The translations under genes and the position numbers were made by a program. Shown here one piece after another: positions 52,076 through 60,925 of a stretch of DNA of 64,000 nt; positions within the stretch are counted from its first letter, which is position 1; every line of letters starts with the position of its first letter. The notes under the pieces were generated by a model. It was not told the DNA's origin, searched no databases, and saw only the letters and a list, made by a program, of their open reading frames with translations. Source of the DNA: Oscillospiraceae bacterium (GTDB lineage: Bacteria; Bacillota; Clostridia; Oscillospirales; Ruminococcaceae); contig CADBXK010000002.1 of the NCBI GenBank assembly GCA_902798695.1, forward strand, positions 116,417-180,416, given 5' to 3'.

Positions 52076-52495
52076 ATGTATGACGATTTAGTTAATGTAA
52101 TATCCAAGTATGAAAAAAAAGGAAGTTTTACTCATAGCTGTGTAAATGATGATCTGATACTTCGTGCTGAAAAAAAACTTAATCTTTCTATTCCTAAAGA
52201 GTATAAATGGTTCTTAAAAAAGTATGGACATGGTGGTTTAGATGGAATTGAAATAGTTGGAGTAGGTAAAAATGGCAGATTGATTTTTGTAGATTACACA
52301 TCGGAGTTACGAGAATATGGATTATCACATAATATGATAGCAATTGAAAATTGTGATGAGTGGATATATTGTTTGGATACGGTAAGTCACAATGTTGTGA
52401 TGTGGGTTTTAAAAAGTGAAACTTATGAAGTGGTTTACAATAATTTTATAGATTATTTGACAGATAGAATTAATGATGCAGTAGAAAATATATGA
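52076..52495 (+). CDS. SUKH-family (SMI1/KNR4) immunity protein
   Basis: The 139-residue protein has the SUKH pattern: a helix with ILRAEKKLNLSIPKEYKWFLKKYGHGG, then GIEIVGV, a MIAIENCDEWIYCLD strand and a C-terminal FIDYLTDRI helix. SUKH proteins are the immunity proteins most often found with HNH-superfamily nuclease toxins, including LHH. The ATG lies one base after the toxin stop, and its AGGGAGG ribosome binding site is within the toxin gene, so expression is coupled. Confidence 0.9.
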   Translation: MYDDLVNVISKYEKKGSFTHSCVNDDLILRAEKKLNLSIPKEYKWFLKKYGHGGLDGIEIVGVGKNGRLIFVDYTSELREYGLSHNMIAIENCDEWIYCLDTVSHNVVMWVLKSETYEVVYNNFIDYLTDRINDAVENI

Positions 52496-52935
52496 AATAT
52501 TATGAATTAGAACCCGAAGTTGCCGGTGGAATGGGAGATATGACTGAAATAGTATATGAAGGTTATAAAATGAAAGAAGTAACATTTTTACATTATGAAT
52601 TTTTTGGATGGCTAGGTGATGAATTATTAACTACAAATCGATGTTTTATAGTTAGTGATAGTTTAATGAATGATATTATATCAAGTGGGTTAGAAGGAGT
52701 TGAATTTAGAAATATTAAAATGTCATTTTCTATGGAATATTTCAGTCTATTTGAAAAAGAAACAGTTCCAAGATTTGTTGAATTTAAGTGTAAATTTGTA
52801 TATGAAGAAAATATTAATAATGTAAGTTGTGATTTTTATCTTAGTAAATATGGTAAGATGATAGTTAGTGAAAAAGCTTTGTCAGTTTTAAAACAGCATC
52901 AACTTGATATTTGTAAGATAAAACCGATTGACTAA
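52492..52935 (+). CDS. Putative second immunity protein
   Basis: The 147-residue cytoplasmic protein has no signal peptide. It opens YYELEPEVAGGMGDMTEIVYEG and has LHYEFFGWLGDELL near residue 33 and a CFIVSDSLM strand. It overlaps the SUKH gene by four bases (ATGA) and ends at a terminator, so it belongs to the toxin operon. The family is not recognised with certainty; the opening resembles small orphan immunity proteins seen in toxin loci. It may protect against a different toxin tip. Confidence 0.6.
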   Translation: MKYYELEPEVAGGMGDMTEIVYEGYKMKEVTFLHYEFFGWLGDELLTTNRCFIVSDSLMNDIISSGLEGVEFRNIKMSFSMEYFSLFEKETVPRFVEFKCKFVYEENINNVSCDFYLSKYGKMIVSEKALSVLKQHQLDICKIKPID

Positions 52936-52941
52936 TTAAAT

Positions 52942-52983
52942 AAAAAAGAACTCTCAGTGAAAATGCTGGGAGTTCCTTTTTTA
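52942..52983 (+). terminator. Terminator of the toxin-immunity operon
   Basis: AAGAACTCTCAG pairs with CTGGGAGTTCCTT (one G-T pair) around TGAAAATG, followed by a T run. Confidence 0.88.
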
Positions 52984-53005
52984 GTGAGAAGAATATATTT
53001 GTATC

Positions 53006-53034
53006 TTGTAAAAAAGTTGTTTGTGTAGTATAAT
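53006..53034 (+). promoter_or_regulatory. Promoter for the site-2 protease/scpAB operon
   Basis: TTGTAA (53006-53011) and TATAAT (53029-53034) are separated by 17 bases. The leader to the proposed AUA start is about 40 bases. Confidence 0.7.
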
Positions 53035-53081
53035 TTGTATAATGTTTTGGGCATAGTTAGTTTTGAAAGGAAGGGTTTAAC

Positions 53082-53756
53082 ATAGTAGATAATCAAATTA
53101 TAGTTTATGTATCTCGTATTATTGCTATATTGATAAGTTTGCCAGTTCATGAATTTGCACATGGATATTGTGCTAAATTGCTGGGTGATACAACGGCAGA
53201 TCAACAGGGTAGACTAACATTAAATCCTTTAAAACATCTTGATCCAATTGGAGTTATTGCCATGTTAACAGTTGGTTTTGGTTGGGCTAATCCCGTGCCG
53301 ATTAATACTAGTAATTTTACCAAACCTAAGAGAGATATGGCTATTGTTGCACTTATGGGTCCTATTTCTAATTTGGTTTTAGCTATAATTGGTGTTTGTC
53401 TATTTAAAATAACTTCAATTGTTTTTATAATTAATAATTCACAACTTTGGTTATATTATTTTAAAGTCTTTTTCAATTATTTTGCTATAATTAATATAAC
53501 ATTAGCAGTTTTTAATTTAATTATAGTTCCTCCTTTGGATGGGTCTAGGCTTGTTACCTATTTTTTACCTCAGAAATATTATGATATTTTTATGAGGTTT
53601 GAATATTTGGGAACTATTGTTGTGTTTGCGTTATTGTTTTTTGGCGTTTTAGACATGCCTATTAGTATCGCAAGTGGGTGGTTTTTAAAAGTGTTTGATT
53701 GGATAACCTATCCATTAGATATTTTGAGGAATTTTTTGATAAACATTATAGTGTAG
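53082..53756 (+). CDS. Site-2 protease family protein (M50), probable AUA start
   Basis: The 224-residue polytopic protein has HEFAHG (zinc ligands) near residue 22 and NLIIVPPLDGSRL near residue 147. It is the type that precedes scpA in many Clostridia. No ATG, GTG or TTG lies in frame before TTG 53130, which has no ribosome binding site and would cut off the first membrane strand. ATA 53082 is 6 bases after AAAGGAAGGG (53066-53075) and gives an N-terminus (IVDNQIIVYVSRIIAILIS) like homologues. I therefore place the start at AUA; a sequence error of ATG is the alternative. Confidence 0.8.
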   Translation: MVDNQIIVYVSRIIAILISLPVHEFAHGYCAKLLGDTTADQQGRLTLNPLKHLDPIGVIAMLTVGFGWANPVPINTSNFTKPKRDMAIVALMGPISNLVLAIIGVCLFKITSIVFIINNSQLWLYYFKVFFNYFAIINITLAVFNLIIVPPLDGSRLVTYFLPQKYYDIFMRFEYLGTIVVFALLFFGVLDMPISIASGWFLKVFDWITYPLDILRNFLINIIV

Positions 53757-53781
53757 TTTATTTAAAAAGTAGGAATTTGTT

Positions 53782-54477
53782 ATGCAAAAGATCAATTTTA
53801 AATTTGAAATTTTTGAGGGACCTTTAGATTTATTGTTACATTTGATAAGAAAAAATAAACTTAATATATATGATATAGAGATATCTAAATTGTTGGATCA
53901 ATATTTAGAATATATAAATGAAATGAAAAATCAAGATTTGGAAGTATCTAGTGAATTTTTAGAAATGGCCGCGAAGTTGATATATATAAAGACAGCGTCA
54001 TTGCTGCCAAAATCTGAAGAAAAAGAAGTTTTGAAAGAGGAATTAACCGGTCGATTGCTTGAGCTGGAACTAATTAAAACGATATCAGTTAATCTTTCAG
54101 AGAGAAGTCTTTATGGAAAAATTTTTTCTAGAAAGCCATTAAAAATTGATGTTGACAAAACTTATAGTGGTGTCCATAATAAAAATGAACTATTAAGTGC
54201 ATATTTGAATGTTGTAGATAGAAATAAGAGCACAAATGCGAACAGTGGGACTGTCTTTACCGACATTGTTGAAAAGAGAATAGTTTCTATAACATCTCGT
54301 GTTGTCTATGTTCTTAGAAAGTTGTATAAGGACGAAAAAATAAGTTATTGTGATTTTTTTAATTATGAAAATAAATCTGAAAGAATTGCCACTTTTTTAG
54401 CAATTTTGGAGTTAGTTAAATCCAAAAGAATATATTTTACTAGTGATAATAAGTTTGTATGTTTTAAAAAATCATAG
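53782..54477 (+). CDS. scpA: Segregation and condensation protein A
   Basis: The 231-residue kleisin begins FKFEIFEGPLDLLLHLIRKNKLNIYDI, the ScpA signature, and ends in a winged helix. With ScpB and Smc it compacts and separates chromosomes. ATG lies after TAGGAA. scpB follows 27 bases on. Confidence 0.96.
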   Translation: MQKINFKFEIFEGPLDLLLHLIRKNKLNIYDIEISKLLDQYLEYINEMKNQDLEVSSEFLEMAAKLIYIKTASLLPKSEEKEVLKEELTGRLLELELIKTISVNLSERSLYGKIFSRKPLKIDVDKTYSGVHNKNELLSAYLNVVDRNKSTNANSGTVFTDIVEKRIVSITSRVVYVLRKLYKDEKISYCDFFNYENKSERIATFLAILELVKSKRIYFTSDNKFVCFKKS

Positions 54478-54504
54478 TTTGTTTTTGTTTGGAGGATTTT
54501 TAAT

Positions 54505-55098
54505 ATGAAAGAATCAACTCAAGAAACCATTTTGTTAAATATTTTTGCTAAAATAGAAGCGATTCTTTTTGCATATGCTGATCCTATTTCTATTACTAAA
54601 CTATCTAATATTTTGGATATTAATACATCTGATTGCAGTAAACATGTGAGAGACTTTGCGTGTGAATTAAACAATGATCACAATAGAGGAATAAAAATTG
54701 TTTTTTTAGATGATAGTGTTCAATTAGTTTCAAAAAAAGAATTTGCAGAATACATAAAAAATGCTATTGAAGAAAAAAATAACTATATATTAACACCAGT
54801 TTCTATGGAAGTACTTTCTATAATTGCATATAATCAGCCTGTTACAAAGGGATTTATTGAGCAAATTAGGGGGACAAACTCTAACGGAGTAGTAAATTCT
54901 CTAGTTGAAAAAGGATTGATAGAAGAATCGGGTAGATTAGATATACCGGGAAAACCAATAAGTTATAGAACTACTAAGAATTTTTTGAGAACGTTTGGAC
55001 TTTCTGATTTAAATCAATTGCCACCTTTGGAAAATTTAAATGAAGAACAAATTTCATTAGAAGAAGAAATCATACTTGGTAATGGTGATAATAGATGA
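54505..55098 (+). CDS. scpB: Segregation and condensation protein B
   Basis: The 197-residue protein has two winged helices with PVSMEVLSIIAYNQPVTKG, EQIRG and GRLDIPGKPISYRTT, all ScpB motifs. It binds ScpA in the Smc complex. ATG follows GGAGG; its stop overlaps the next gene by four bases. Confidence 0.95.
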   Translation: MKESTQETILLNIFAKIEAILFAYADPISITKLSNILDINTSDCSKHVRDFACELNNDHNRGIKIVFLDDSVQLVSKKEFAEYIKNAIEEKNNYILTPVSMEVLSIIAYNQPVTKGFIEQIRGTNSNGVVNSLVEKGLIEESGRLDIPGKPISYRTTKNFLRTFGLSDLNQLPPLENLNEEQISLEEEIILGNGDNR

Positions 55099-55736
55099 CA
55101 GTGTTAATTATATTGTTAATTATTATTGTTTTATTTATCTTGATAGGCTTGGTTAAAATAAATGTGGATTTTAATTTTAGTGAAGACAAGCAATTTGATT
55201 GTTTTCTTAGAATTTTGTTTTTCAAGATAAGACTACTACCATCTGATAAGAAAAAGAATAAAAAGAAAAAACCGGAAATGAAAAATGTTAATAGCAAGAT
55301 AAACGACAAAGATGATAAAAATAATAGTTTAAAAAAAGAAAAGAAAGAAAAAAAGAGTTTTACAGATGTTTTACAAAATGTAAAAATTTTTGTTGAACCT
55401 CTTCCTAAATTTTTAAGAAGATTAGCAAAGGGAATAAAAATAAAAAGATTAAGTGTTGTTTGGTGTATATCAACTGATGATGCTTGTGAAACAGCATTAA
55501 AGTATGCTAGGTGTTGTGGATATTTCTATAATGTATTTAGGCTGATAAATTCTATTTGTGAAGTAAAGGTGGACAAAATCCGAATATTTCCTGATTTTAT
55601 AAATGAAAATTCTTATTGTGTTGTTTTTTTACGTCTGCAAATATCTATTGGAAGATTATTGATTGGAACGCTTGGGTATTTGATGGCGATTATAATAAAA
55701 TATTTAAATAAAAATAAAAAGGAGCGATTAAAATGA
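55095..55736 (+). CDS. DUF2953 membrane protein
   Basis: The 213-residue protein has an N-terminal hydrophobic segment (1-20), a charged Lys-rich stretch (50-90), and a C-terminal part with WCISTDDA and ATLKYARCCGY-like segments (here TALKYARCCGY). It matches the DUF2953 family (YtfI-type), found next to scpB and ytfJ in spore formers. ATG overlaps scpB (ATGA) and its own end overlaps ytfJ the same way. The role is unknown, probably sporulation-linked. Confidence 0.8.
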   Translation: MTVLIILLIIIVLFILIGLVKINVDFNFSEDKQFDCFLRILFFKIRLLPSDKKKNKKKKPEMKNVNSKINDKDDKNNSLKKEKKEKKSFTDVLQNVKIFVEPLPKFLRRLAKGIKIKRLSVVWCISTDDACETALKYARCCGYFYNVFRLINSICEVKVDKIRIFPDFINENSYCVVFLRLQISIGRLLIGTLGYLMAIIIKYLNKNKKERLK

Positions 55737-56113
55737 ACCATCCAATTGAAGGTATGTTGGGAGTGTCTATGGAAAAAATACGTGAAATGGTTGATGTTGA
55801 TACGGTGATTGGAAAACCAATAATAACTCAAGACGGATTAACCACAGTTATACCAGTCTCTCGAGTAAGTTTTGGCTTTGGCTCTGGTGGTTCCGATGTT
55901 CCGTCCAAATCTGAAAAAGAACTTTTTGGAGGAGGTGCTGGGGCAGGAGTTACTATAAGACCAGTTGCGTTTTTAGTTATAAAATCGGGGGATGTTAAGT
56001 TGCTTCAGATGGATGAAAATAGCAAAGGTTTAGATAAAATTTTTGAGTCGGTTCCTGATGCTGTTTCAAAAGTTGTTGATTTGTTTAAAAAGAATAAAGA
56101 AGACAAAAAGTAA
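55733..56113 (+). CDS. ytfJ: Spore protein YtfJ (GerW family)
   Basis: The 126-residue protein begins with NHPIEGMLGVSMEKIREMVDVDTVIGKPI and has the Gly-rich VSFGFGSGGSD and GGGAGAGVTIRPVAFLVI segments of YtfJ. In B. subtilis it is a forespore protein linked to germination (GerW). The start overlaps the DUF2953 stop. Confidence 0.93.
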   Translation: MNHPIEGMLGVSMEKIREMVDVDTVIGKPIITQDGLTTVIPVSRVSFGFGSGGSDVPSKSEKELFGGGAGAGVTIRPVAFLVIKSGDVKLLQMDENSKGLDKIFESVPDAVSKVVDLFKKNKEDKK

Positions 56114-56170
56114 AAAATTAATGTGGTTAGGTAATATTACTTCCTTCAAGCGCATATTTAATCTAATAGA

Positions 56171-56200
56171 TTGACAATTTTTAAGTGTTTAATTTATTGT
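56171..56200 (+). promoter_or_regulatory. Probable promoter for the carboxypeptidase gene
   Basis: TTGACA (56171-56176) and TATTGT (56195-56200) are 18 bases apart. The distance to the TTG start is only about 24 bases, so it is a moderate candidate. Confidence 0.5.
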
Positions 56201-56223
56201 GTGTGTGTTGGAGGAATTTTATT

Positions 56224-57333
56224 TTGAACATTTTTAGTGTATTAAAGAAATTTATAAAATTTAGTTTTATATTTAGTATTGTTTTTTTTGCTTTCCCTTT
56301 ATGTGTTTTTTCTATTGATGAGAATCAATTAAATATTAATGCTCAAAATGGGGCTATATTAATTAATGCAACAACTGGTGATGTTATATATGAAAAGGAT
56401 GCTGATAGAATTGCTCCTATGGCGAGTACTACCAAAATTATGACTACTCTTTTGGCGTTGGAGCAGGATAACATAGACGAACCTTTTGTTGTGGATTCAC
56501 ATGCTATAAAGATAGAGGGAAGTTCTATGGGGCTAAAGGAAGGAGATTGCGTAACAATACGGGATTTGTGTTATGGAATGATGTTGCCTTCTGGTAATGA
56601 TGCTGCAAATGTGGTAGCAACTAAGATTGCTGGTTCGATAGATGGGTTTGTGAAAATGATGAATTTAAGAGCGCAGGAATTAGGCTTAAAGAATACTAAT
56701 TTTTGTACTCCTTCTGGATTGGACACATCTGAAAAAAATGAGCATCATTCTACTGCAAGAGATATGGCACTTCTTACTCAGAAAGCTATGGAAAATTCTA
56801 ATTTTTGTGAAATATGTTCTCAGAGTTATAAGAAATTGACATTTGGAAATCCACCTACAAATCGAGTGATTCGTAATCATAATAGATTGCTTAAAGAATT
56901 TGATGGTGCGTGTGGGGTAAAAACAGGTTTTACAAAAAAAGCGGGACGATGTCTTGTTGCTGCTGCACAAAGAGAGGATTTGAAATTAATATCCGTTGTT
57001 TTAAAAGATCCTGATGATTGGAATGATTCAAAAGCTTTGTTTGAATATGGGTTTTCTAAATATAGTTTACAGGAATTGCCTAGTGATTTTTCAGATATTA
57101 AGCTAAATATTGCTGGAGAATATGATAAAACGTTTGGTGTTAAGCCGGAAAAAAGCTTAAAAATACATGCTACTTCGGAAATGATAAATAATGTTAAAAT
57201 GAAAATAAAAACAGATCCTTTTTATTTTTTACCTGTAGAACAAGGTGATATAGTGGGGGAAGTTGAATATTTTTGGAATGATAAATTTATTGGAAAAGTT
57301 AGTTTATGTGCAGATATAGATGATAGTCAGTAA
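56224..57333 (+). CDS. dacF: D-alanyl-D-alanine carboxypeptidase (DacF type, S11)
   Basis: The 369-residue protein has a signal peptide (about 1-33), the active-site SxxK motif MASTTKI, the SGN triad and KTGFTKKAG (KTG). A C-terminal beta domain follows. It trims the D-Ala from peptidoglycan side chains; DacF acts in spore cortex synthesis. TTG 56224 is 7 bases after GGAGGAA; a longer frame from 56185 has no support. ytfJ-dacF order is common in Clostridia. Confidence 0.93.
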   Translation: MNIFSVLKKFIKFSFIFSIVFFAFPLCVFSIDENQLNINAQNGAILINATTGDVIYEKDADRIAPMASTTKIMTTLLALEQDNIDEPFVVDSHAIKIEGSSMGLKEGDCVTIRDLCYGMMLPSGNDAANVVATKIAGSIDGFVKMMNLRAQELGLKNTNFCTPSGLDTSEKNEHHSTARDMALLTQKAMENSNFCEICSQSYKKLTFGNPPTNRVIRNHNRLLKEFDGACGVKTGFTKKAGRCLVAAAQREDLKLISVVLKDPDDWNDSKALFEYGFSKYSLQELPSDFSDIKLNIAGEYDKTFGVKPEKSLKIHATSEMINNVKMKIKTDPFYFLPVEQGDIVGEVEYFWNDKFIGKVSLCADIDDSQ

Positions 57334-57334
57334 A

Positions 57335-57374
57335 AATAGCACTAGCTTATAAAGACTAGTGCTATTAATTTTTT
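57335..57374 (+). terminator. Bidirectional terminator after dacF
   Basis: AATAGCACTAG and CTAGTGCTATT form a hairpin around CTTATAAAGA, followed by TTTTTTG. It lies between dacF and the convergent surface protein gene. Confidence 0.9.
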
Positions 57375-57378
57375 GTTT

Positions 57379-60300
57379 TTACATTTTACTATGTTTTAAT
57401 TTGATTAATATTATTATCAGAACTATAGTAAAAGCTGAAATTATGGGTGTAATTGATAATAGTTTAATAAAGTCACCTGATATTTGTTTATTTACGGTAG
57501 CATATGTGGATAGATTGTTGGTTTGGAATTCGTAATAATATTGCTCATTGATTTTGACAATTTGTTTATTAATTTCGTTATTTGAGTTTTGGTCAAACCC
57601 ATATATTTTAAATTTGTCAGGATCATAAGAATTGGGAATTGGAATTCTAATTGTTATAGATCCTTTAGAAATATTTGGATTAACAATTTCGTGTTGTTCA
57701 TTTTCAACGTGTATTTGGAATAAGTGTGTGTTATTTATGCTTTGTGTTTTGTCTTGATCTATTTTAATATATAGATCATTGAATTCAGATGATGTTTTAT
57801 CTATATCTTTTACAAACAATTTAGTATTAGAGTTAAAAACTCCAGCAGGAGCATATACCCATATGCCTGTTTTGCTATCTTTTTGGTTAAATACACTATC
57901 TGAAAGGTTATCGCTATTTGATGGACTTTCATTATCGGTTGATATGTGGTTTGAGTTAATTGAGGATGTGCTATTGTTGGGTGGTGAAAAATTATAATTT
58001 TTTAATTGGTTAAATTGAATATCTGGAAACTTATCCTTATTGGATGGACCTTCATCGTCAGTTGATATGTAGTCTGAATCGATTGAAATGTTGTCATTAT
58101 TTGAGTTTAAGAAACTATAGTTTTCTAATTTATCATTTTGATAACTAGTATTTTTTGTGGGGTTTATAATGTTAGCAGTAATATTGGTGGGATGAATAAT
58201 TGAATAATTAGAACTATCATCGCCTATTAGGGAAAAATAAGAAAAGTCTATAGGTATATTTTTGCCAACGTTTGTTTTTGAAAATGTTGGTGTTCCATTG
58301 ATTAGAGAAACGTCGTCTCCTTTAATAACATCACATAACTTTGGCATTCCGTCAAATTCGGCGATATTAGTTCCATCATACATTTTATCTTTAATTTTAA
58401 TATTAGTAATTTTAACAGATTTTGGTATGATATTGGCAGTAACGTTATTTGGCTGAGAAATTAATTTATAATTATCTTTTTTATCGCCTGATAATTCGAA
58501 GTTAGAGAACGTAACAGTTTTGTTTATTCCGACACTTTTATTTTCAAAATTTGCAGAACCAATTTTAAATGTTAGATCATCTTTATCCAATTTTCCTTTA
58601 ATGTATGCATTAGTTGTGTTTACAATGGCAGTATCGTTGCCATCATAAATTTTATTGTTTACAGATAGATCGTTGATTGTTACAGGACAAGGATCTACAG
58701 TTATTATATCACTTGTTTTTTTAGATATTTCATTATTTTTATCATCAATTTGTTTAGCAGTTATTGTAAACTTACCAGTTTTATGAAGTGTAATTTTGCC
58801 TGTAGAATCAATGGTAGCAATATCGGGATTACTAGAAGTGTATGTAATAGTATTTGTTTCATCACATCCAGTTACTGAAATAGTAAAAGGATCATCCCCA
58901 TAAGTGTAGTGAGGTGGATATAGATTATTAAACGACATAACAATTGATTCAGGAGATTTTTCAGTTAATTGTTTACAAGTTATTTTTCTTTTCGCACTTT
59001 TTAATCTATTATTACTTAAAACACTATTTATTGGAGTGATTGATTTGTTTATATTAATTAATGGGACTGGGTCTGATTCAACATAATTATTATTGCTATC
59101 TATAGCTTTTATTTTTATATTATAAATTCCATTTTTATACAATTGTAGTTTTAGTTTATTAGGAGTAGTTTCGATAATTTTAATATCATTGATGTTATTG
59201 ATATTGTGAAATTTATTTCCGCCATCTAATGAAATTTCATATGTATTTGTAATAATATCGGAACTATTAGTTGTATAAGTTAATGTAACATCGGTATTTG
59301 ATTCTATTGGTAATTTGTCGCTATATTGAATTGAAGTTGAATTATCTTTATCTATTTTTTCTATATTATCCAATTTTATTTTATCACCATTTTCATTTAT
59401 CCAAAGAGACTTTAATTTTGTATCTTTTTCAAATTTTGTTGCATAGCTTATTTTAGTATTATTATCATACATCCATTCTATAAATTTATAGCCTAATTTT
59501 GATGGTGTAGGAATTCTATAGGCTTCTGTTCCTCCTTGAGTAGAATTTGTGTAAAAAGAGCCTAAGGGGCCATTTTTTAAGTCTGATATAGATTCATTAT
59601 CGCTAAGATATATTGGTTCAATTTCATGTTTGTTTTCGTTTAAATGGTCAAAAGTAATTTTATTTACAAATTCGGTATTTTCTATATTATTTTTATTTAT
59701 TATTTTTAAGTTGTTAGAGTTTTGATATTTTTTGAGAGTACGTATGTATCCATTTTCGTTGTATATGGTAATTGCTACTGCGTTTTCGTCATAAAAGAAA
59801 CATTTTGAATTTTCAAAAACACTTATTGTTTTAATATCAGAATTAACATTTACACAATTATTTGTGTTAATATTTTTTATGATTAAATATGACATTTCGT
59901 CAACACATATGGTTGTTGCAATATTATCACCTGTTACGATGCAGTTTTCTAAAGATATATCGTCTATTTTTACATGACTTTTTATATTTTGACTTTCGCT
60001 GGCCATAATGTATATGGGAGAAGATTGGTAGCAAGCACACTGAGTTATTTTGTTGTTTTTTGTTATATATGCATTACCGCCACTAATATGTATAAGTGAA
60101 TTATTTAGTGTGCAGCAATTTTGAATTGTGCAATTATTCATAGTTAATTTACAATTTTCATTACAACGTATAATGCTTTCATTTTTTACGCATTTTGACA
60201 ATTTTTTAAATGTGGACATAGAATCTATATCTTTAGGACTTTTTTTGCTAAAAGGTTCGGATTGAAAATTTTCGCCACCATCTAAGATAATATTATCTAA

Positions 60301-60726
60301 AATTAAATCGGCATTATTTTCGCATTTGAAAAATCCCATTGAATTTTTAGCTGTTATAGTTATATTTGGAGAAGTTCCTTTAATAGTAATTTTTTTGTTG
60401 TTAATTGTAAAAAGAAAATTTTCATCATTTGAATCAGTATTTTCGTCAAAGTCAAAAGAATAATCTAAATTTTTAGTTCTAACTTCTTCATCATCTTCAT
60501 TATCAATATAAATATTATTTTTTATAATGATTATGTCGTTGTTTTGAGATTCTAAAATAGCACTTTTTAGTTCAGAAAGATTGTGTACGTAAAAATTGTT
60601 ATTAGCTGCTAAAATAGAACTGTTTAAAATATGAATCGGAAAAATTGATGTTATAATACCAATATTTATTAATATTAAAATTATTTGTTTAAAAATTTTT
60701 GATTTAAAATTACTTTTTAAAAACAT
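57379..60726 (-). CDS. Surface protein with YDG, Big_2-like and InlB-type repeats, C-terminal membrane anchor
   Basis: The 1115-residue protein has a signal peptide (about 1-40), an Asn/Ile-rich region with beta-helix features (45-340), an InlB/Listeria-Bacteroides-type repeat (GGTEAYRIPTPSKLGYKFIEWMYD), a bacterial Ig-like segment (ITYTSSNPDIATIDSTGKIT) and two YDG domains (NKIYDGND, DKMYDGTN). A DSKTGIWVYAPAGVF domain and a C-terminal membrane segment with short basic tail follow. No LPXTG is seen. Such proteins are cell-surface adhesin-like. ATG 60726 is used, as AAAAAGG lies 12 bases upstream; a TTG at 60738 abuts that site. Domain order and the DSKTG domain match the next gene. Confidence 0.85.
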   Translation of the reverse strand: MFLKSNFKSKIFKQIILILINIGIITSIFPIHILNSSILAANNNFYVHNLSELKSAILESQNNDIIIIKNNIYIDNEDDEEVRTKNLDYSFDFDENTDSNDENFLFTINNKKITIKGTSPNITITAKNSMGFFKCENNADLILDNIILDGGENFQSEPFSKKSPKDIDSMSTFKKLSKCVKNESIIRCNENCKLTMNNCTIQNCCTLNNSLIHISGGNAYITKNNKITQCACYQSSPIYIMASESQNIKSHVKIDDISLENCIVTGDNIATTICVDEMSYLIIKNINTNNCVNVNSDIKTISVFENSKCFFYDENAVAITIYNENGYIRTLKKYQNSNNLKIINKNNIENTEFVNKITFDHLNENKHEIEPIYLSDNESISDLKNGPLGSFYTNSTQGGTEAYRIPTPSKLGYKFIEWMYDNNTKISYATKFEKDTKLKSLWINENGDKIKLDNIEKIDKDNSTSIQYSDKLPIESNTDVTLTYTTNSSDIITNTYEISLDGGNKFHNINNINDIKIIETTPNKLKLQLYKNGIYNIKIKAIDSNNNYVESDPVPLININKSITPINSVLSNNRLKSAKRKITCKQLTEKSPESIVMSFNNLYPPHYTYGDDPFTISVTGCDETNTITYTSSNPDIATIDSTGKITLHKTGKFTITAKQIDDKNNEISKKTSDIITVDPCPVTINDLSVNNKIYDGNDTAIVNTTNAYIKGKLDKDDLTFKIGSANFENKSVGINKTVTFSNFELSGDKKDNYKLISQPNNVTANIIPKSVKITNIKIKDKMYDGTNIAEFDGMPKLCDVIKGDDVSLINGTPTFSKTNVGKNIPIDFSYFSLIGDDSSNYSIIHPTNITANIINPTKNTSYQNDKLENYSFLNSNNDNISIDSDYISTDDEGPSNKDKFPDIQFNQLKNYNFSPPNNSTSSINSNHISTDNESPSNSDNLSDSVFNQKDSKTGIWVYAPAGVFNSNTKLFVKDIDKTSSEFNDLYIKIDQDKTQSINNTHLFQIHVENEQHEIVNPNISKGSITIRIPIPNSYDPDKFKIYGFDQNSNNEINKQIVKINEQYYYEFQTNNLSTYATVNKQISGDFIKLLSITPIISAFTIVLIIILIKLKHSKM

Positions 60727-60738
60727 ATTAATACACAA

Positions 60739-60873
60739 CCTTTTTATATTTAAGTTTATTTTTCAAATCTATGAATTATTGCAAACAAATAATATATTAA
60801 ATAACTTACTTATTTAATAAATATATAACAATTTTGCAATATGTATATACAAAAATGAGTTTTAAATTTGTCG
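60739..60873. other. Intergenic spacer
   Basis: Short A/T-rich spacer between the two surface-protein genes, ending at the terminator of the 726-residue gene. Confidence 0.4.
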
Positions 60874-60918
60874 AAAAAAGAGCACTGACCTCCTTTGGCC
60901 AATGCTACTTTATTTTTT
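60874..60918 (-). terminator. Terminator of the 726-residue surface protein gene
   Basis: On the minus strand AGCATTGGCC and GGTCAGTGCT form an imperfect stem followed by CTTTTTTC. Confidence 0.5.
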
Positions 60919-60925
60919 GATGAAA

